From Nonomuraea wenchangensis (GTDB taxonomy: Bacteria > Actinomycetota > Actinomycetes > Streptosporangiales > Streptosporangiaceae): DNA of 64,000 bases. The DNA lies in contig NZ_FOHX01000004.1 of assembly GCF_900111685.1 (NCBI RefSeq), forward strand, positions 639,304-703,303, given 5' to 3'. How positions within the stretch are numbered: the stretch's first letter is position 1; every line of letters starts with the position of its first letter. The notes beneath the pieces are model-generated. The model searched no databases. It saw only the letters and a list, made by a program, of their open reading frames with translations, and was not told the origin of the DNA. A program made the translations under genes and the position numbers. Below are positions 1-7,073 of this stretch, piece after piece.

Positions 1-780
1 GTGGCCCGCTCGGTCGAGCGCGCCCGGATACCAGTGCAGGATGACGAAGTCGATCTTGGAGCCGGCGGCGGACAGGACGACCTTGTTCCAGCTCCCGTCG
101 TCGCCCTCGCCCACGATGGCGTCGGGCCAGTTCGCGGGGGTGGTCAGCACGGCGCCGATCTTGATGGTGGGGTCGACGGCCTTCATCGCGTCGGCGTAGG
201 CGACGACGTGGCGGGCGTACTCGGCCGGGCTCTTGTCGGCGTGGTCGTCGGCCTCCCAGGCGCTGCCGTAGTGGCCGTTGCCGTAGTTCTCGTTGCCGAT
301 CTCCCAGTACTTGATGCCGTAGCCCTTGGTGACGTTGGCCTGGCGGACCCAGGCGGCGGCCTCGGCGGCGGTGCCGGTGCCGTAGTTGGCGGTCACCATC
401 GCCTGCGCGCCGGTGCGGCGCACGCCGCGCATGAACGTGTCGAAGTCGGTGTTCGGGGCGACGTACCCGCCGGGGGCGGTGTGCGTCTCCCAGTGGTAGA
501 TGTCGGAGTAGGAGCCGCCGGGGTAGCGCAGCAGCTTCACGCCCGCGGCCTTCAGCGTGTCGGCGGTGGCGTCGGTGCCCAGGTTCGAGTCCCAGATCGC
601 GTGGTTGGTGCCGATGCCGGTCTCGGGGACGGTGGCGAGGGCGGCCCGCGCGTTGACGGTCACGGCGACGGGGGACGGATCGGCGGCGGTCGCGGACGGT
701 TCGGCCCGCGCGGGGGGCGCGTTGAGCACGGTCAGCGCCAGCAGGACTGCGGACGCGGCCGGTAACAGGGATCTCGGCAT
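1..780 (-). CDS. Secreted glycoside hydrolase, clan GH-A type (alpha-L-arabinofuranosidase-like), 3' part outside window
   Basis: The reading frame starts at the ATG complementary to 778-780 and runs off the left edge, so about 260 N-terminal residues are visible. A Sec signal peptide is clear (basic MPRSLL, hydrophobic core, APPARA cleavage region near residue 26). The mature part has the barrel start seen in arabinofuranosidase-like enzymes (GTNHAIWDSNL, then LLRYPGGSYSDIYHWE) and the clan GH-A acid/base motif IGNEN near residue 162. The nucleophile region lies beyond the edge. The role inferred is extracellular attack on arabinose-containing or related plant polysaccharide. The exact GH family cannot be fixed from this fragment. 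Confidence 0.72.
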   Translation of the reverse strand, partial: MPRSLLPAASAVLLALTVLNAPPARAEPSATAADPSPVAVTVNARAALATVPETGIGTNHAIWDSNLGTDATADTLKAAGVKLLRYPGGSYSDIYHWETHTAPGGYVAPNTDFDTFMRGVRRTGAQAMVTANYGTGTAAEAAAWVRQANVTKGYGIKYWEIGNENYGNGHYGSAWEADDHADKSPAEYARHVVAYADAMKAVDPTIKIGAVLTTPANWPDAIVGEGDDGSWNKVVLSAAGSKIDFVILHWYPGALDRAGH

Positions 781-914
781 CGAAGCACCTCGCCACGGAT
801 AGCGGTCATCACTCGACGCCCCCTCCTGACCAGGAGGCATGAGGATCATGTGGCGCGGCGTCCGGCCCGGTCAACCGGACGTGAAACTTTCACGGCCCCC
901 CTACGATCACGTTC

Positions 915-1508
915 ATGCCCTTCGACCACAACGATCACTATCACCGGACGTTGCTGCGTCGGGTGCCGCCGGGCTGCGCGCGGGCGCTCGACGTCGGCTG
1001 CGGCGCCGGGCGGTTCGCCCGGCGGCTGGCGGCGCGCGGCATCGAGGTCGACGCCGTGGACCCGGCGGCGGAGGTGATCGAGGCGGCGCGGGCGGCCGGC
1101 GGCGGGCCCCGGTTCCTGCACGCGGACATCACGGACATGGAGCTGCCCGAGGGGCACTACGACTTCGTCTCGTGCCTGGCGAGCATCCATCACGTGCCGT
1201 TCGCGACGGTCTCCCGGCTGCGGCGCGCGCTGGCGCCCGGCGGCGTCCTCGCCGTCCTGGGCTGCTACCGGGAGACGTCGGCGGCGGACCTCGCGTGGAG
1301 CCTGGCCGCCGTCCCGGTGAACGCGGTGGCGCGGGCCGCCGTGACGGTGCGCGAGCGCGGAGGCGAGTCCGGTGTGCGGGCTCCGGTGCGGCAGCCGGAG
1401 ATGTCGCTGGCGGAGATCCGGGGGGAGGCGGCCGGGCTGCTGCCCGGGGCGCGGATCAGGCGGCTGCTGTTCTGGCGCTACCTGCTGGTCCACCGCGAGC
1501 CCGCCTAG
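915..1508 (+). CDS. Class I SAM-dependent methyltransferase
   Basis: A 197-residue soluble protein. SAM-binding motif I is plain at residues 26-34 (DVGCGAGRF). It is followed by the acidic end of strand 2 (VDAVDPA) and a motif IV-like stretch (YDFVSCLASIHHV), the order of the Methyltransf_11/25 fold. The His-rich start (HNDHYHRTLL) is typical of small actinobacterial methyltransferases of this kind. The substrate is unknown. The gene stands alone, divergent from the glycoside hydrolase and convergent with the next gene 16 bases away, so context does not help. Start is the ATG at 915. Confidence 0.82.
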   Translation: MPFDHNDHYHRTLLRRVPPGCARALDVGCGAGRFARRLAARGIEVDAVDPAAEVIEAARAAGGGPRFLHADITDMELPEGHYDFVSCLASIHHVPFATVSRLRRALAPGGVLAVLGCYRETSAADLAWSLAAVPVNAVARAAVTVRERGGESGVRAPVRQPEMSLAEIRGEAAGLLPGARIRRLLFWRYLLVHREPA

Positions 1509-1524
1509 CCGCTCCCCGCGGGGC

Positions 1525-2304
1525 TCAGTTGTACCTGTAGAGCTGGTCGGCGACCCGGTGGCCGCCGTTGAAGACGGCGGCCCGGTACATGCTGATGGCG
1601 AGCTCGCCGTGCTCGGCCTTGCCGCACGTATCGGTGCCCGCGAGCTGGCGGATCTCGAAGCGGGCCGTCGGGTCGCCGCCCACGAAGTACTCGGCGCGGG
1701 CCTGGTACTTGTCGGCCCGTACGTCACAGGCGAGCACGTACGCGGACCCGCGCTCGGCGAAGCAGGTCATGGCGGCGCCGCGGGTGGTGGTGCAGAGCTT
1801 GGCGCGGGCGCGGGCGGTGGCCGGGGTGATCCGGGTGTCCCGCTTAATTGGATATTTGGCGATATTCTGCACGGTCTTCCAGCGGCCGTGCTTGACCAGG
1901 CGGTCGCCACGGTAGAGCGCGACCCGGAAGGTGACGACCTTGCCGATCTCCCGGTTGCCGCGCACCTGGCCCTTGCCCGCGAGATTGTGGATGACGTACT
2001 GGGTGCCGAGGTAGCCGTGCTGGTAGTACTCGACGGCGGCGTGCAGCCGGTCGCCGGCGGTGTCCTCGACGGTGATGCCCGGCCGGTCGCTGCCGTCCGG
2101 GCCGACGCACGCCTTCGCGCCCCTGATCCGTACGCACGACGGCTCGTCGGTGGCGCTCTCGTACGCTCCCGGGGTGACCCGGGTCTCGGCGACCGGTTGC
2201 CGGGGTTCGGCCGCAGCCGAGGACGCGGCGGTGGCGGCCACGTCGGTGCCGAGCGCGAGGGCCGCCGCAGCGGCTACCGCGATGAAGATGCGACCTAATG
2301 TCAC
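1525..2304 (-). CDS. Secreted protein of unknown function with paired cysteines
   Basis: A 259-residue protein starting at a GTG, with a Sec-type signal peptide in the first 30 or so residues (IFIAVAAAAALALG, then ATAASSAAAEP). The mature chain has six cysteines in three loose groups (near SCVRIRGAKAC, LCTTTRG..MTC..LAC, and DTCGKAEHG), which fits disulfide bonding outside the cell. I recognise no catalytic motif. The two halves look related to each other (both contain a short aromatic/basic strand pattern and an INGGHRVADQLYRY-like or GDRLVKHGRW-like segment), so an internal duplication is possible. A CRP-type palindrome lies 38 bases upstream. Confidence 0.6.
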   Translation of the reverse strand: MTLGRIFIAVAAAAALALGTDVAATAASSAAAEPRQPVAETRVTPGAYESATDEPSCVRIRGAKACVGPDGSDRPGITVEDTAGDRLHAAVEYYQHGYLGTQYVIHNLAGKGQVRGNREIGKVVTFRVALYRGDRLVKHGRWKTVQNIAKYPIKRDTRITPATARARAKLCTTTRGAAMTCFAERGSAYVLACDVRADKYQARAEYFVGGDPTARFEIRQLAGTDTCGKAEHGELAISMYRAAVFNGGHRVADQLYRYN

Positions 2305-2341
2305 TTATCTCACCAGCCTCACATATGCGCTTGTTGCACCA

Positions 2342-2357
2342 TGTGACGCTGATCACG
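2342..2357. promoter_or_regulatory. CRP-like palindrome upstream of the secreted-protein gene
   Basis: The sequence reads TGTGA-N6-TCACG, nine of ten matches to the CRP consensus TGTGA-N6-TCACA. It sits in the gap between the membrane-protein gene and the secreted-protein gene, 38 bases before the GTG of the latter. A Crp-family gene is present at 35524-36186. A short inverted repeat CTGATC-ACG-GATCAG (2349-2363) overlaps it. Binding is inference only. Confidence 0.35.
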
Positions 2358-2387
2358 GATCAGAAGTTCGCCGCCGGTCCCAGAAGG

Positions 2388-2876
2388 TCAGGAGACCGGG
2401 CTCTTCTTCCTCGTGGTCAGGCTGGCCAGCAGGAGCAGCAGCGAGCTCTGGGCGAGCATGCCGGGCGCGAGCGGCGGGGCCGTGCCGACCGTCTTGGTGA
2501 GCGCGTACCACCACTGGGAGAGCGGCGAGAGCGTGTCCCACCCGGCGGACGTCGCGCCCATGCCGTGGTTGACCGACACGTGCATGAACACGCCGTACGC
2601 CGAGGCGAGCAGCACCACCCCGGCGAGCACCCGCACCGCGGTGACCGCCCGCGGGGACTCGCTCAGGGCGAGCAGCACCAGCGCGACCGCGAGAAGGGCC
2701 AGCGCGACCCAGGGGATGAGCTGGACGGGGGAGCGCCAGTGGCGTTCGAAGGCCAGCTCGGACGCGGCTCCCACGATGCCGATCGCGACCAGCGCCAGAA
2801 GACCGAGGCGCAGCGAGATCGGGCCTGCTTGAGCGAACCGGCGGCGGTGCGCCGCCCTCTCCGCGGTTGAGGTCAT
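2388..2876 (-). CDS. Small four-helix integral membrane protein
   Basis: A 162-residue protein with a basic cytoplasmic N-terminus (HRRRF) and four hydrophobic segments, near residues 20-42, 50-70, 78-98 and 135-155. A polar loop, SVNHGMGATSAGWDTLSPLSQWWYALTKT, lies between helices 3 and 4, and the tail is basic (RKKS). There is no signal peptide and no recognised enzyme motif. The downstream neighbour encodes a secreted protein in the same direction. The function is unknown. Confidence 0.6.
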   Translation of the reverse strand: MTSTAERAAHRRRFAQAGPISLRLGLLALVAIGIVGAASELAFERHWRSPVQLIPWVALALLAVALVLLALSESPRAVTAVRVLAGVVLLASAYGVFMHVSVNHGMGATSAGWDTLSPLSQWWYALTKTVGTAPPLAPGMLAQSSLLLLLASLTTRKKSPVS

Positions 2877-2981
2877 AGTCAGGACCCTGGCCTCGGACGG
2901 TCAAAGGAGCCTGTGGAGAATCTGAAGATTAGATGAAAATGTGATTGTCGGCACGTAGAACAATTGTCGGCTCAACTACTG

Positions 2982-4451
2982 TCAGAACTCGCGCCAGTCC
3001 CCGAACCACGCCTCCGCCTCCGACGGCGGGACCCCGGCCCGCTCCGCCAGCACGAAGAACACCTCGCCCGCCTCCTCCCGTCGCAGGGTGTCGATGATCT
3101 CGTAGCGCTCCTCGATGCCATTGAGCGTCTCGACGAAGCTCCGCAGGATCGGGCGCGCGTCGGCCACCGCCCCCGGATCGCCGACGTCCAGGGCCGCGAT
3201 CGCGCGGGACGCCGCCGCGTAGGCCCGGCAGGCGGCCTCGCCGGCCCGCTTGTGGTCGTCCACCCAGTCGCGGAGCGGGTTGTCCAGGTTGGTCGCGAGC
3301 CAGCGGTCCGGCTTGGCGCCCCGGATCTCGACGAACACGCCGGCGTCCTCGTAGCGCTGCCGGACGGCGCCGGCCCGGCTGCTCCTGAACCCGTCGACGC
3401 GCAGGAGCCGCAGCGGCCCGCCGGGTGCGGGCAGCATCGACGCCTCGACCCCGTAGGCGTCGGCCAGCTCCAGCGTGTGCAGCCGGGGATGGGCGTCGAG
3501 CCCGGCCAGGCCGCCGTGCGGCCGGCCCCACCGGACGGACAACCGCTCAAGCCACTCCAGGTCGCCCAAGGACGCGCCGGTGACGTCGCCCGACGCCTCC
3601 ACCGTCAGCTCGCGAACGCCGCGCAACCCCCGCGGCACCCCCGAGCGGGTGGTGAGCCTGATCCACCGGCCCTCGGCGGCCGCCTCCACCGCCTCAGGAG
3701 GCTCGCCTTCCAGCCAGAGCGCCATCAGCCCCGGCGGCAGAGCCACCCGGCGCGGCCCCGCGCCCACGAGGGCCAGCCCGTGGAGGCCGGTCCGGCTCAG
3801 GTCGACGCCCTCGGGCGGATCCTCCCAGCGCAGGGCGGTGATCAGCGGCCTGGCCTCCAGCGCCGCCACCAGGCCGCGCTCCGGGCCGCGCCAGGTGAGC
3901 TGCGTCAGGCGGGGCAGCGCGTCCAGCCCCGCCCAACGCACGTCTCCCGCGTGGTCACGCAGGTCGAGCGCGGACAGGGCGGCCGGCCTGGTCATCGCCC
4001 CGCGCCCCAGGTCGACCTGGACCCTGCCGTGCCCGGCCCGTGCGTACGCCTCCCTGACCGCGCCGGGCACCTCCAGCTCCCAGCGCCGTTGCAGCACCAC
4101 CTGCAGCCCCATGCCCGACCAGGAGCCGTACGCGGCGGACGTCTCCGGCAGCTCGGACCGGACCGGAAGGCGGCCGAGGTGCACGGCGTCGGCGGGCAGG
4201 TGCTCGGCGGCGGGGACGTTGACCACCTCGGGGTCGCCGGACCAGGAGTGGTGGTCGACGCGGAGCGGCCCGGCCGAGCGCAGGTCGTCGAGCGTGGGCA
4301 CCGCGTCGGAGCGCCAGTCGAGCACGCACACCGTCAGGTGCTCGCCCGCCGCGGTCACCTGACAGGCGCCGTAGCCGCCCAGCGGCAGTGGGACGGCCAC
4401 CACATCGCCGATCTCCAGCATGTCCGGCACGCTAGCAACCGGCGATGACAT
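2982..4451 (-). CDS. Imm26-like N-terminal domain plus leucine-rich-repeat-like protein
   Basis: Up to 489 residues. The start at 4451 lies 19 bases after the stop of the upstream Clp N-domain gene and has a weak SD (GGAAG). An internal ATG at 4421 (MLEIGDVVAV) is the alternative. Residues about 11-60 (GDVVAVPLPLGGYGACQV) resemble the start of Imm26-type immunity domains. The middle (about 200-400) has repeated short strands ending in leucine (LPRLTQLTWRG, LEWLERLSVRW, HPRLHTLELADAYG), like an irregular leucine-rich repeat. The C-terminal 90 residues are helical and acidic. No catalytic motif is seen. It could be an orphan immunity or protein-binding factor, but no toxin gene is adjacent, so this stays inference. 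Confidence 0.6.
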   Translation of the reverse strand: MSSPVASVPDMLEIGDVVAVPLPLGGYGACQVTAAGEHLTVCVLDWRSDAVPTLDDLRSAGPLRVDHHSWSGDPEVVNVPAAEHLPADAVHLGRLPVRSELPETSAAYGSWSGMGLQVVLQRRWELEVPGAVREAYARAGHGRVQVDLGRGAMTRPAALSALDLRDHAGDVRWAGLDALPRLTQLTWRGPERGLVAALEARPLITALRWEDPPEGVDLSRTGLHGLALVGAGPRRVALPPGLMALWLEGEPPEAVEAAAEGRWIRLTTRSGVPRGLRGVRELTVEASGDVTGASLGDLEWLERLSVRWGRPHGGLAGLDAHPRLHTLELADAYGVEASMLPAPGGPLRLLRVDGFRSSRAGAVRQRYEDAGVFVEIRGAKPDRWLATNLDNPLRDWVDDHKRAGEAACRAYAAASRAIAALDVGDPGAVADARPILRSFVETLNGIEERYEIIDTLRREEAGEVFFVLAERAGVPPSEAEAWFGDWREF

Positions 4452-4470
4452 TCCCGCCCGCTTCCGGAGG

Positions 4471-5229
4471 TCAGGGCGCGGGGTCGCCGTGGTGCGCCGG
4501 GTCGCCGTGGTGCGCGGGGTCGCCGTGAGGCGCCGCGGCGATCTCGCGCTCCGCGGCCTCCTTGGTGACGCCGAGGTCCGCCAGCGCCCGCGTCAGCGGC
4601 CCGTCCTCCAGCCCCAGCACCCCCAGCAGCAGGTGCTCGGTGCCCAGGTGCTCGTGCCCCAGCCGCAGCCCTTCCCGCAGGGTCAGCTCCAGCGCCTTCC
4701 TGCTCTGCGCGGCGAACGGCACCTCCCGGGGCCCGGCCGGCTCGGTGCCGGGCCCGAGCACGCGGGTCGCGGCGTCCCTGACCGCCTCGGGCGAGGCGCC
4801 GAGCGCGGCCATCGTCCTCGCCCCGAGCCCTTCGGGCTCGGCGGCCAGGCCGAGCACCAGGTGGCCGGGCTCGATGTGGCGGTGCCCGCCGCTCAGCGCG
4901 GCGCGCTGCGCCTTCACCACGACGGCCCGCGCCCGATCGGTGTAGCGGGCGAAGACACGCAGGTCGCCGGCCATCGACGGCCCGCCCTCCTTGGGCACGA
5001 ACCGTTTCTGCGCGGCCTGCTTGGTGACGCCCATGCTGCGCCCGATGTCCGTCCAGGACGCGCCCGAGCGCCTGGCCTGGTCCACGAAGTGCCCGATGAG
5101 GTGGTCGGCCACCTCGCCCATGTGCTCGCCGAGCGCGACGGCGTCGGTCAGCTCGCCCAGCGGGTCCCCGTCGGGGTGCCGTTTCCTGATCACGGAGATG
5201 AGGTCGTCGAGTCGTACGGTTCCTTCCAT
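4471..5229 (-). CDS. Clp N-terminal domain protein with N-terminal HTH-like segment
   Basis: 252 residues. Residues about 20-75 contain a helix-turn-helix-like run (SWTDIGRSMGVTKQAAQKRF). Residues about 85-225 hold two Clp_N repeats (FARYTDRARAVVVKAQRAA..HRHIEPGHLVLGL and the second AAQSRKALELTLREGL..HEHLGTEHLLLGVLG), the substrate/adaptor-binding module of ClpA/ClpC, here without any ATPase domain. The C-terminus ends in three copies of HGDPAH/HGDPAP, a short tandem repeat. Such free-standing Clp_N proteins are common in actinobacteria. The HTH and the two palindromes just upstream (5231-5277) suggest that it binds its own promoter. It is likely cotranscribed with the next gene. Confidence 0.78.
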   Translation of the reverse strand: MEGTVRLDDLISVIRKRHPDGDPLGELTDAVALGEHMGEVADHLIGHFVDQARRSGASWTDIGRSMGVTKQAAQKRFVPKEGGPSMAGDLRVFARYTDRARAVVVKAQRAALSGGHRHIEPGHLVLGLAAEPEGLGARTMAALGASPEAVRDAATRVLGPGTEPAGPREVPFAAQSRKALELTLREGLRLGHEHLGTEHLLLGVLGLEDGPLTRALADLGVTKEAAEREIAAAPHGDPAHHGDPAHHGDPAP

Positions 5230-5230
5230 G

Positions 5231-5277
5231 CGTCAACCTTAGGTTGACGCAAGGTGAGCGTCAACCCGGTGTTGACG
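5231..5277. promoter_or_regulatory. Two GTCAAC/GTTGAC palindromes (probable operator) before the Clp_N/HTH gene
   Basis: Palindrome 1 (5231-5249) is CGTCAACCT-T-AGGTTGACG, with perfect 9-base arms. Palindrome 2 (5259-5277) is CGTCAAC-N5-GTTGACG. Their centres are 28 bases apart and the first begins two bases from the start codon of the minus-strand gene. The likely ligand is the HTH segment of that gene's own product, which is inference. Confidence 0.55.
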
Positions 5278-5288
5278 CTAGAGTGGCC

Positions 5289-5304
5289 TGTGAACCGGCT
5301 CACA
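5289..5304. promoter_or_regulatory. Perfect CRP-consensus palindrome upstream of the SDR-sigma operon
   Basis: TGTGA-ACCGGC-TCACA matches the classical CRP consensus at all ten defined positions. Its centre is about 44 bases before the predicted transcription start of the SDR gene, immediately upstream of the ECF41 -35 element. Confidence 0.45.
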
Positions 5305-5307
5305 CCA

Positions 5308-5334
5308 TGTCACTGGCGGAAAGGTCATCTCGTC
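5308..5334 (+). promoter_or_regulatory. ECF41-type promoter (TGTCACT-N16-CGTC)
   Basis: TGTCACT at 5308-5314 and CGTC at 5331-5334 are separated by exactly 16 bases. As I recall it, the published ECF41 promoter signature is TGTCACA-N16-CGTC. The ECF41 sigma gene itself is the second gene downstream. The start of transcription would fall near 5341, three bases before the SDR start codon. Confidence 0.65.
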
Positions 5335-5343
5335 TCAGAGGGC

Positions 5344-6087
5344 ATGACGAACGCAGAAAAGACTTCAGTGCTCATCACCGGCGCCAACAAGGGACTCGGC
5401 CTGGAGACCGCCCGGCGGCTCGGCGCGGAAGGGTGGAAGGTGTTCCTCGGCTCGCGCGACGAGGCCCGCGGGCGGGCGGCGGCCGACAAGCTCGCCGCGG
5501 CCGGCGCCGACGTGGTCATGGTCCCGCTCGACGTCACCTCGGACGCGTCCGTGGCCGCGGCCGTCCGGCTCGTCCGCGAGCACACCGACCGCCTGGACGT
5601 GCTGGTCAACAACGCCGGCGCGGCCGGCAACGTCACCCCGCCCGCGCAGGCGACCGCAGAGGAGGTGCACGCCGTCTACGACACCAACGTCTACGGGCCG
5701 ATCCGGGTCACGAACGCGTTCCTGCCCCTGCTCCAGGCGGCGGACAACCCGCGCGTGGTGATGGTCTCCAGCGGTGGCGGCTCCTTCGCGGTCATGGCCG
5801 ACCCCACCCAGCAGGTCACGAAGATGCACGAGCTCGCCTACAGCTCGTCGAAGGCGGCACTCAACATGATCACCGTCCGGTACGCCCAGGCGCTCCCGCA
5901 CGTCAAGGTCAACGCCCTCACCCCGGGGGAGGTCGTGAACCACAAGTTCACCGCCACCGACATGAACCACCACACCGGCCAGCTCACCGTCACCGAGGGC
6001 AGCGACCCGATCATCGAGCTCGCGACGCTGGGGGAGGACGGGCCGAGCGGGATCTTCATCGACCGCCTCGGCCCCATCGGATGGTGA
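5344..6087 (+). CDS. Short-chain dehydrogenase/reductase, likely ECF41 partner gene
   Basis: 247 residues with the classical SDR layout: NAD(P)-binding TGANKGLG at 12-19, NNAG at 89-92, VSSGGG near 141 and the catalytic YSSSK at 166-170. An open frame extends upstream to a GTG at 5254, but that stretch (rich in W, H, R) looks non-coding and contains the promoter. The ATG at 5344 is therefore chosen, and the mRNA would be nearly leaderless. The stop overlaps the start of the sigma-factor gene, so the two are translationally linked. ECF41 sigma factors are usually paired with an oxidoreductase, epimerase or carboxymuconolactone-decarboxylase gene, and this SDR fills that slot. The substrate is unknown. 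Confidence 0.85.
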   Translation: MTNAEKTSVLITGANKGLGLETARRLGAEGWKVFLGSRDEARGRAAADKLAAAGADVVMVPLDVTSDASVAAAVRLVREHTDRLDVLVNNAGAAGNVTPPAQATAEEVHAVYDTNVYGPIRVTNAFLPLLQAADNPRVVMVSSGGGSFAVMADPTQQVTKMHELAYSSSKAALNMITVRYAQALPHVKVNALTPGEVVNHKFTATDMNHHTGQLTVTEGSDPIIELATLGEDGPSGIFIDRLGPIGW

Positions 6088-7001
6088 GCAGGGTCCAGGG
6101 CTTCGAGCAGTTCCGTCCACTGCTGTTCTCGATCGCCTACCGGCTGCTCGGCAGCGTGGACGACGCCGAGGACGCGGTCCAGGAGACCTGGCTGCGGTAC
6201 GCCGACGCCGGCACCGAGCCCGACTCGGTCAAGGCGTACCTGTCGACCGTGGTCACCCGGGTGGCGATCGACCAGCTCCGCTCGGCCCGGGTGCGGCGGG
6301 AGTCGTACGTCGGGGAGTGGCTGCCCGAGCCGCTGCTCGAGGATCCCTACCAGGATCCTGAGCGTTCGGCGGAGCTGGCCGAGTCGGTCTCCACGACGGC
6401 GCTGCTGATGCTCGAACGGCTGAGCCCGCCCGAGCGGGCGGTCTTCGTGCTGCGTGACGTGTTCGGCTTCGAGTTCCCCGAGATCGCGGCGGCGGTGGGC
6501 CGGTCGGAGGCGGCCTGCCGCCAGCTCGCCGTACGGGCCCGCCGGCACATGCACGAGGGCCGTCCCCGGTTCGCGGCAGACCGGAGGGAGCGCGCGGAGC
6601 TCGCCGGGCGCTTCTTCGACGCGATCCGCGGCGGCGACGTCGAGGCGCTGCGCGAGGTGCTCGCCGCCGACGTGCGGACGGTCGGCGACGGCGGCGGCAA
6701 GGCGCCGGCGATCGCCCGCGTCCTCGTCGGCGCGGACAACGTCGCCCGGGTGTTCGCCCGGCTGGTCCCCTCGCTCCTCGCGATCGGCGGCTCGATCGAG
6801 CCGCGCGAGGTGAACGGCGAGCCGGGGGCCGTCTTCCGCGACGCGGAGGGCAAGGTGCTCAACACGGTGTCGCTGGACATCCGCGACGGCAGGATCGCGA
6901 CGATCCGCGCGGTCGCGAACCCGGACAAGCTACGGCACCTGGGTCCGGTGGCGGACGCTTACAAGGTCAGCCGCGAGGCCCGCGAGGCGATGCGCCCCTG
7001 A
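6081..7001 (+). CDS. sigJ: ECF RNA polymerase sigma factor, ECF41 (SigJ-like) group
   Basis: 306 residues. Sigma region 2 lies at about 10-75 (FSIAYRLLGSVDDAEDAVQETWLR) and region 4 at about 105-160 (LSPPERAVFVLRDVFGFEFPEIA). A fused SnoaL-like C-terminal domain follows from about 170 to 306. The three signatures of ECF41 are all present: WLPEP in the linker (80-84), DGGGK (203-207) and NPDKL near the end (280-284). In this group the C-terminal domain acts as a built-in regulator instead of a separate anti-sigma factor. The ATG at 6081 overlaps the SDR stop by seven bases. A promoter of the right type precedes the SDR gene, so autoregulation is expected. Confidence 0.9.
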   Translation: MVSRVQGFEQFRPLLFSIAYRLLGSVDDAEDAVQETWLRYADAGTEPDSVKAYLSTVVTRVAIDQLRSARVRRESYVGEWLPEPLLEDPYQDPERSAELAESVSTTALLMLERLSPPERAVFVLRDVFGFEFPEIAAAVGRSEAACRQLAVRARRHMHEGRPRFAADRRERAELAGRFFDAIRGGDVEALREVLAADVRTVGDGGGKAPAIARVLVGADNVARVFARLVPSLLAIGGSIEPREVNGEPGAVFRDAEGKVLNTVSLDIRDGRIATIRAVANPDKLRHLGPVADAYKVSREAREAMRP

Positions 7002-7073
7002 TGCGCCGAGGCAACGTGACCCGATGGCGGGCATCTGGGTCACGTTGCGCGCGTACGACCTCCGTCGCCGCGA

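Noticed and set aside
5254..5343. Longer SDR start at a GTG at 5254
   Set aside because: The extra 30 residues look non-coding and contain the ECF41 promoter and CRP-like site. The ATG at 5344 fits the family length.
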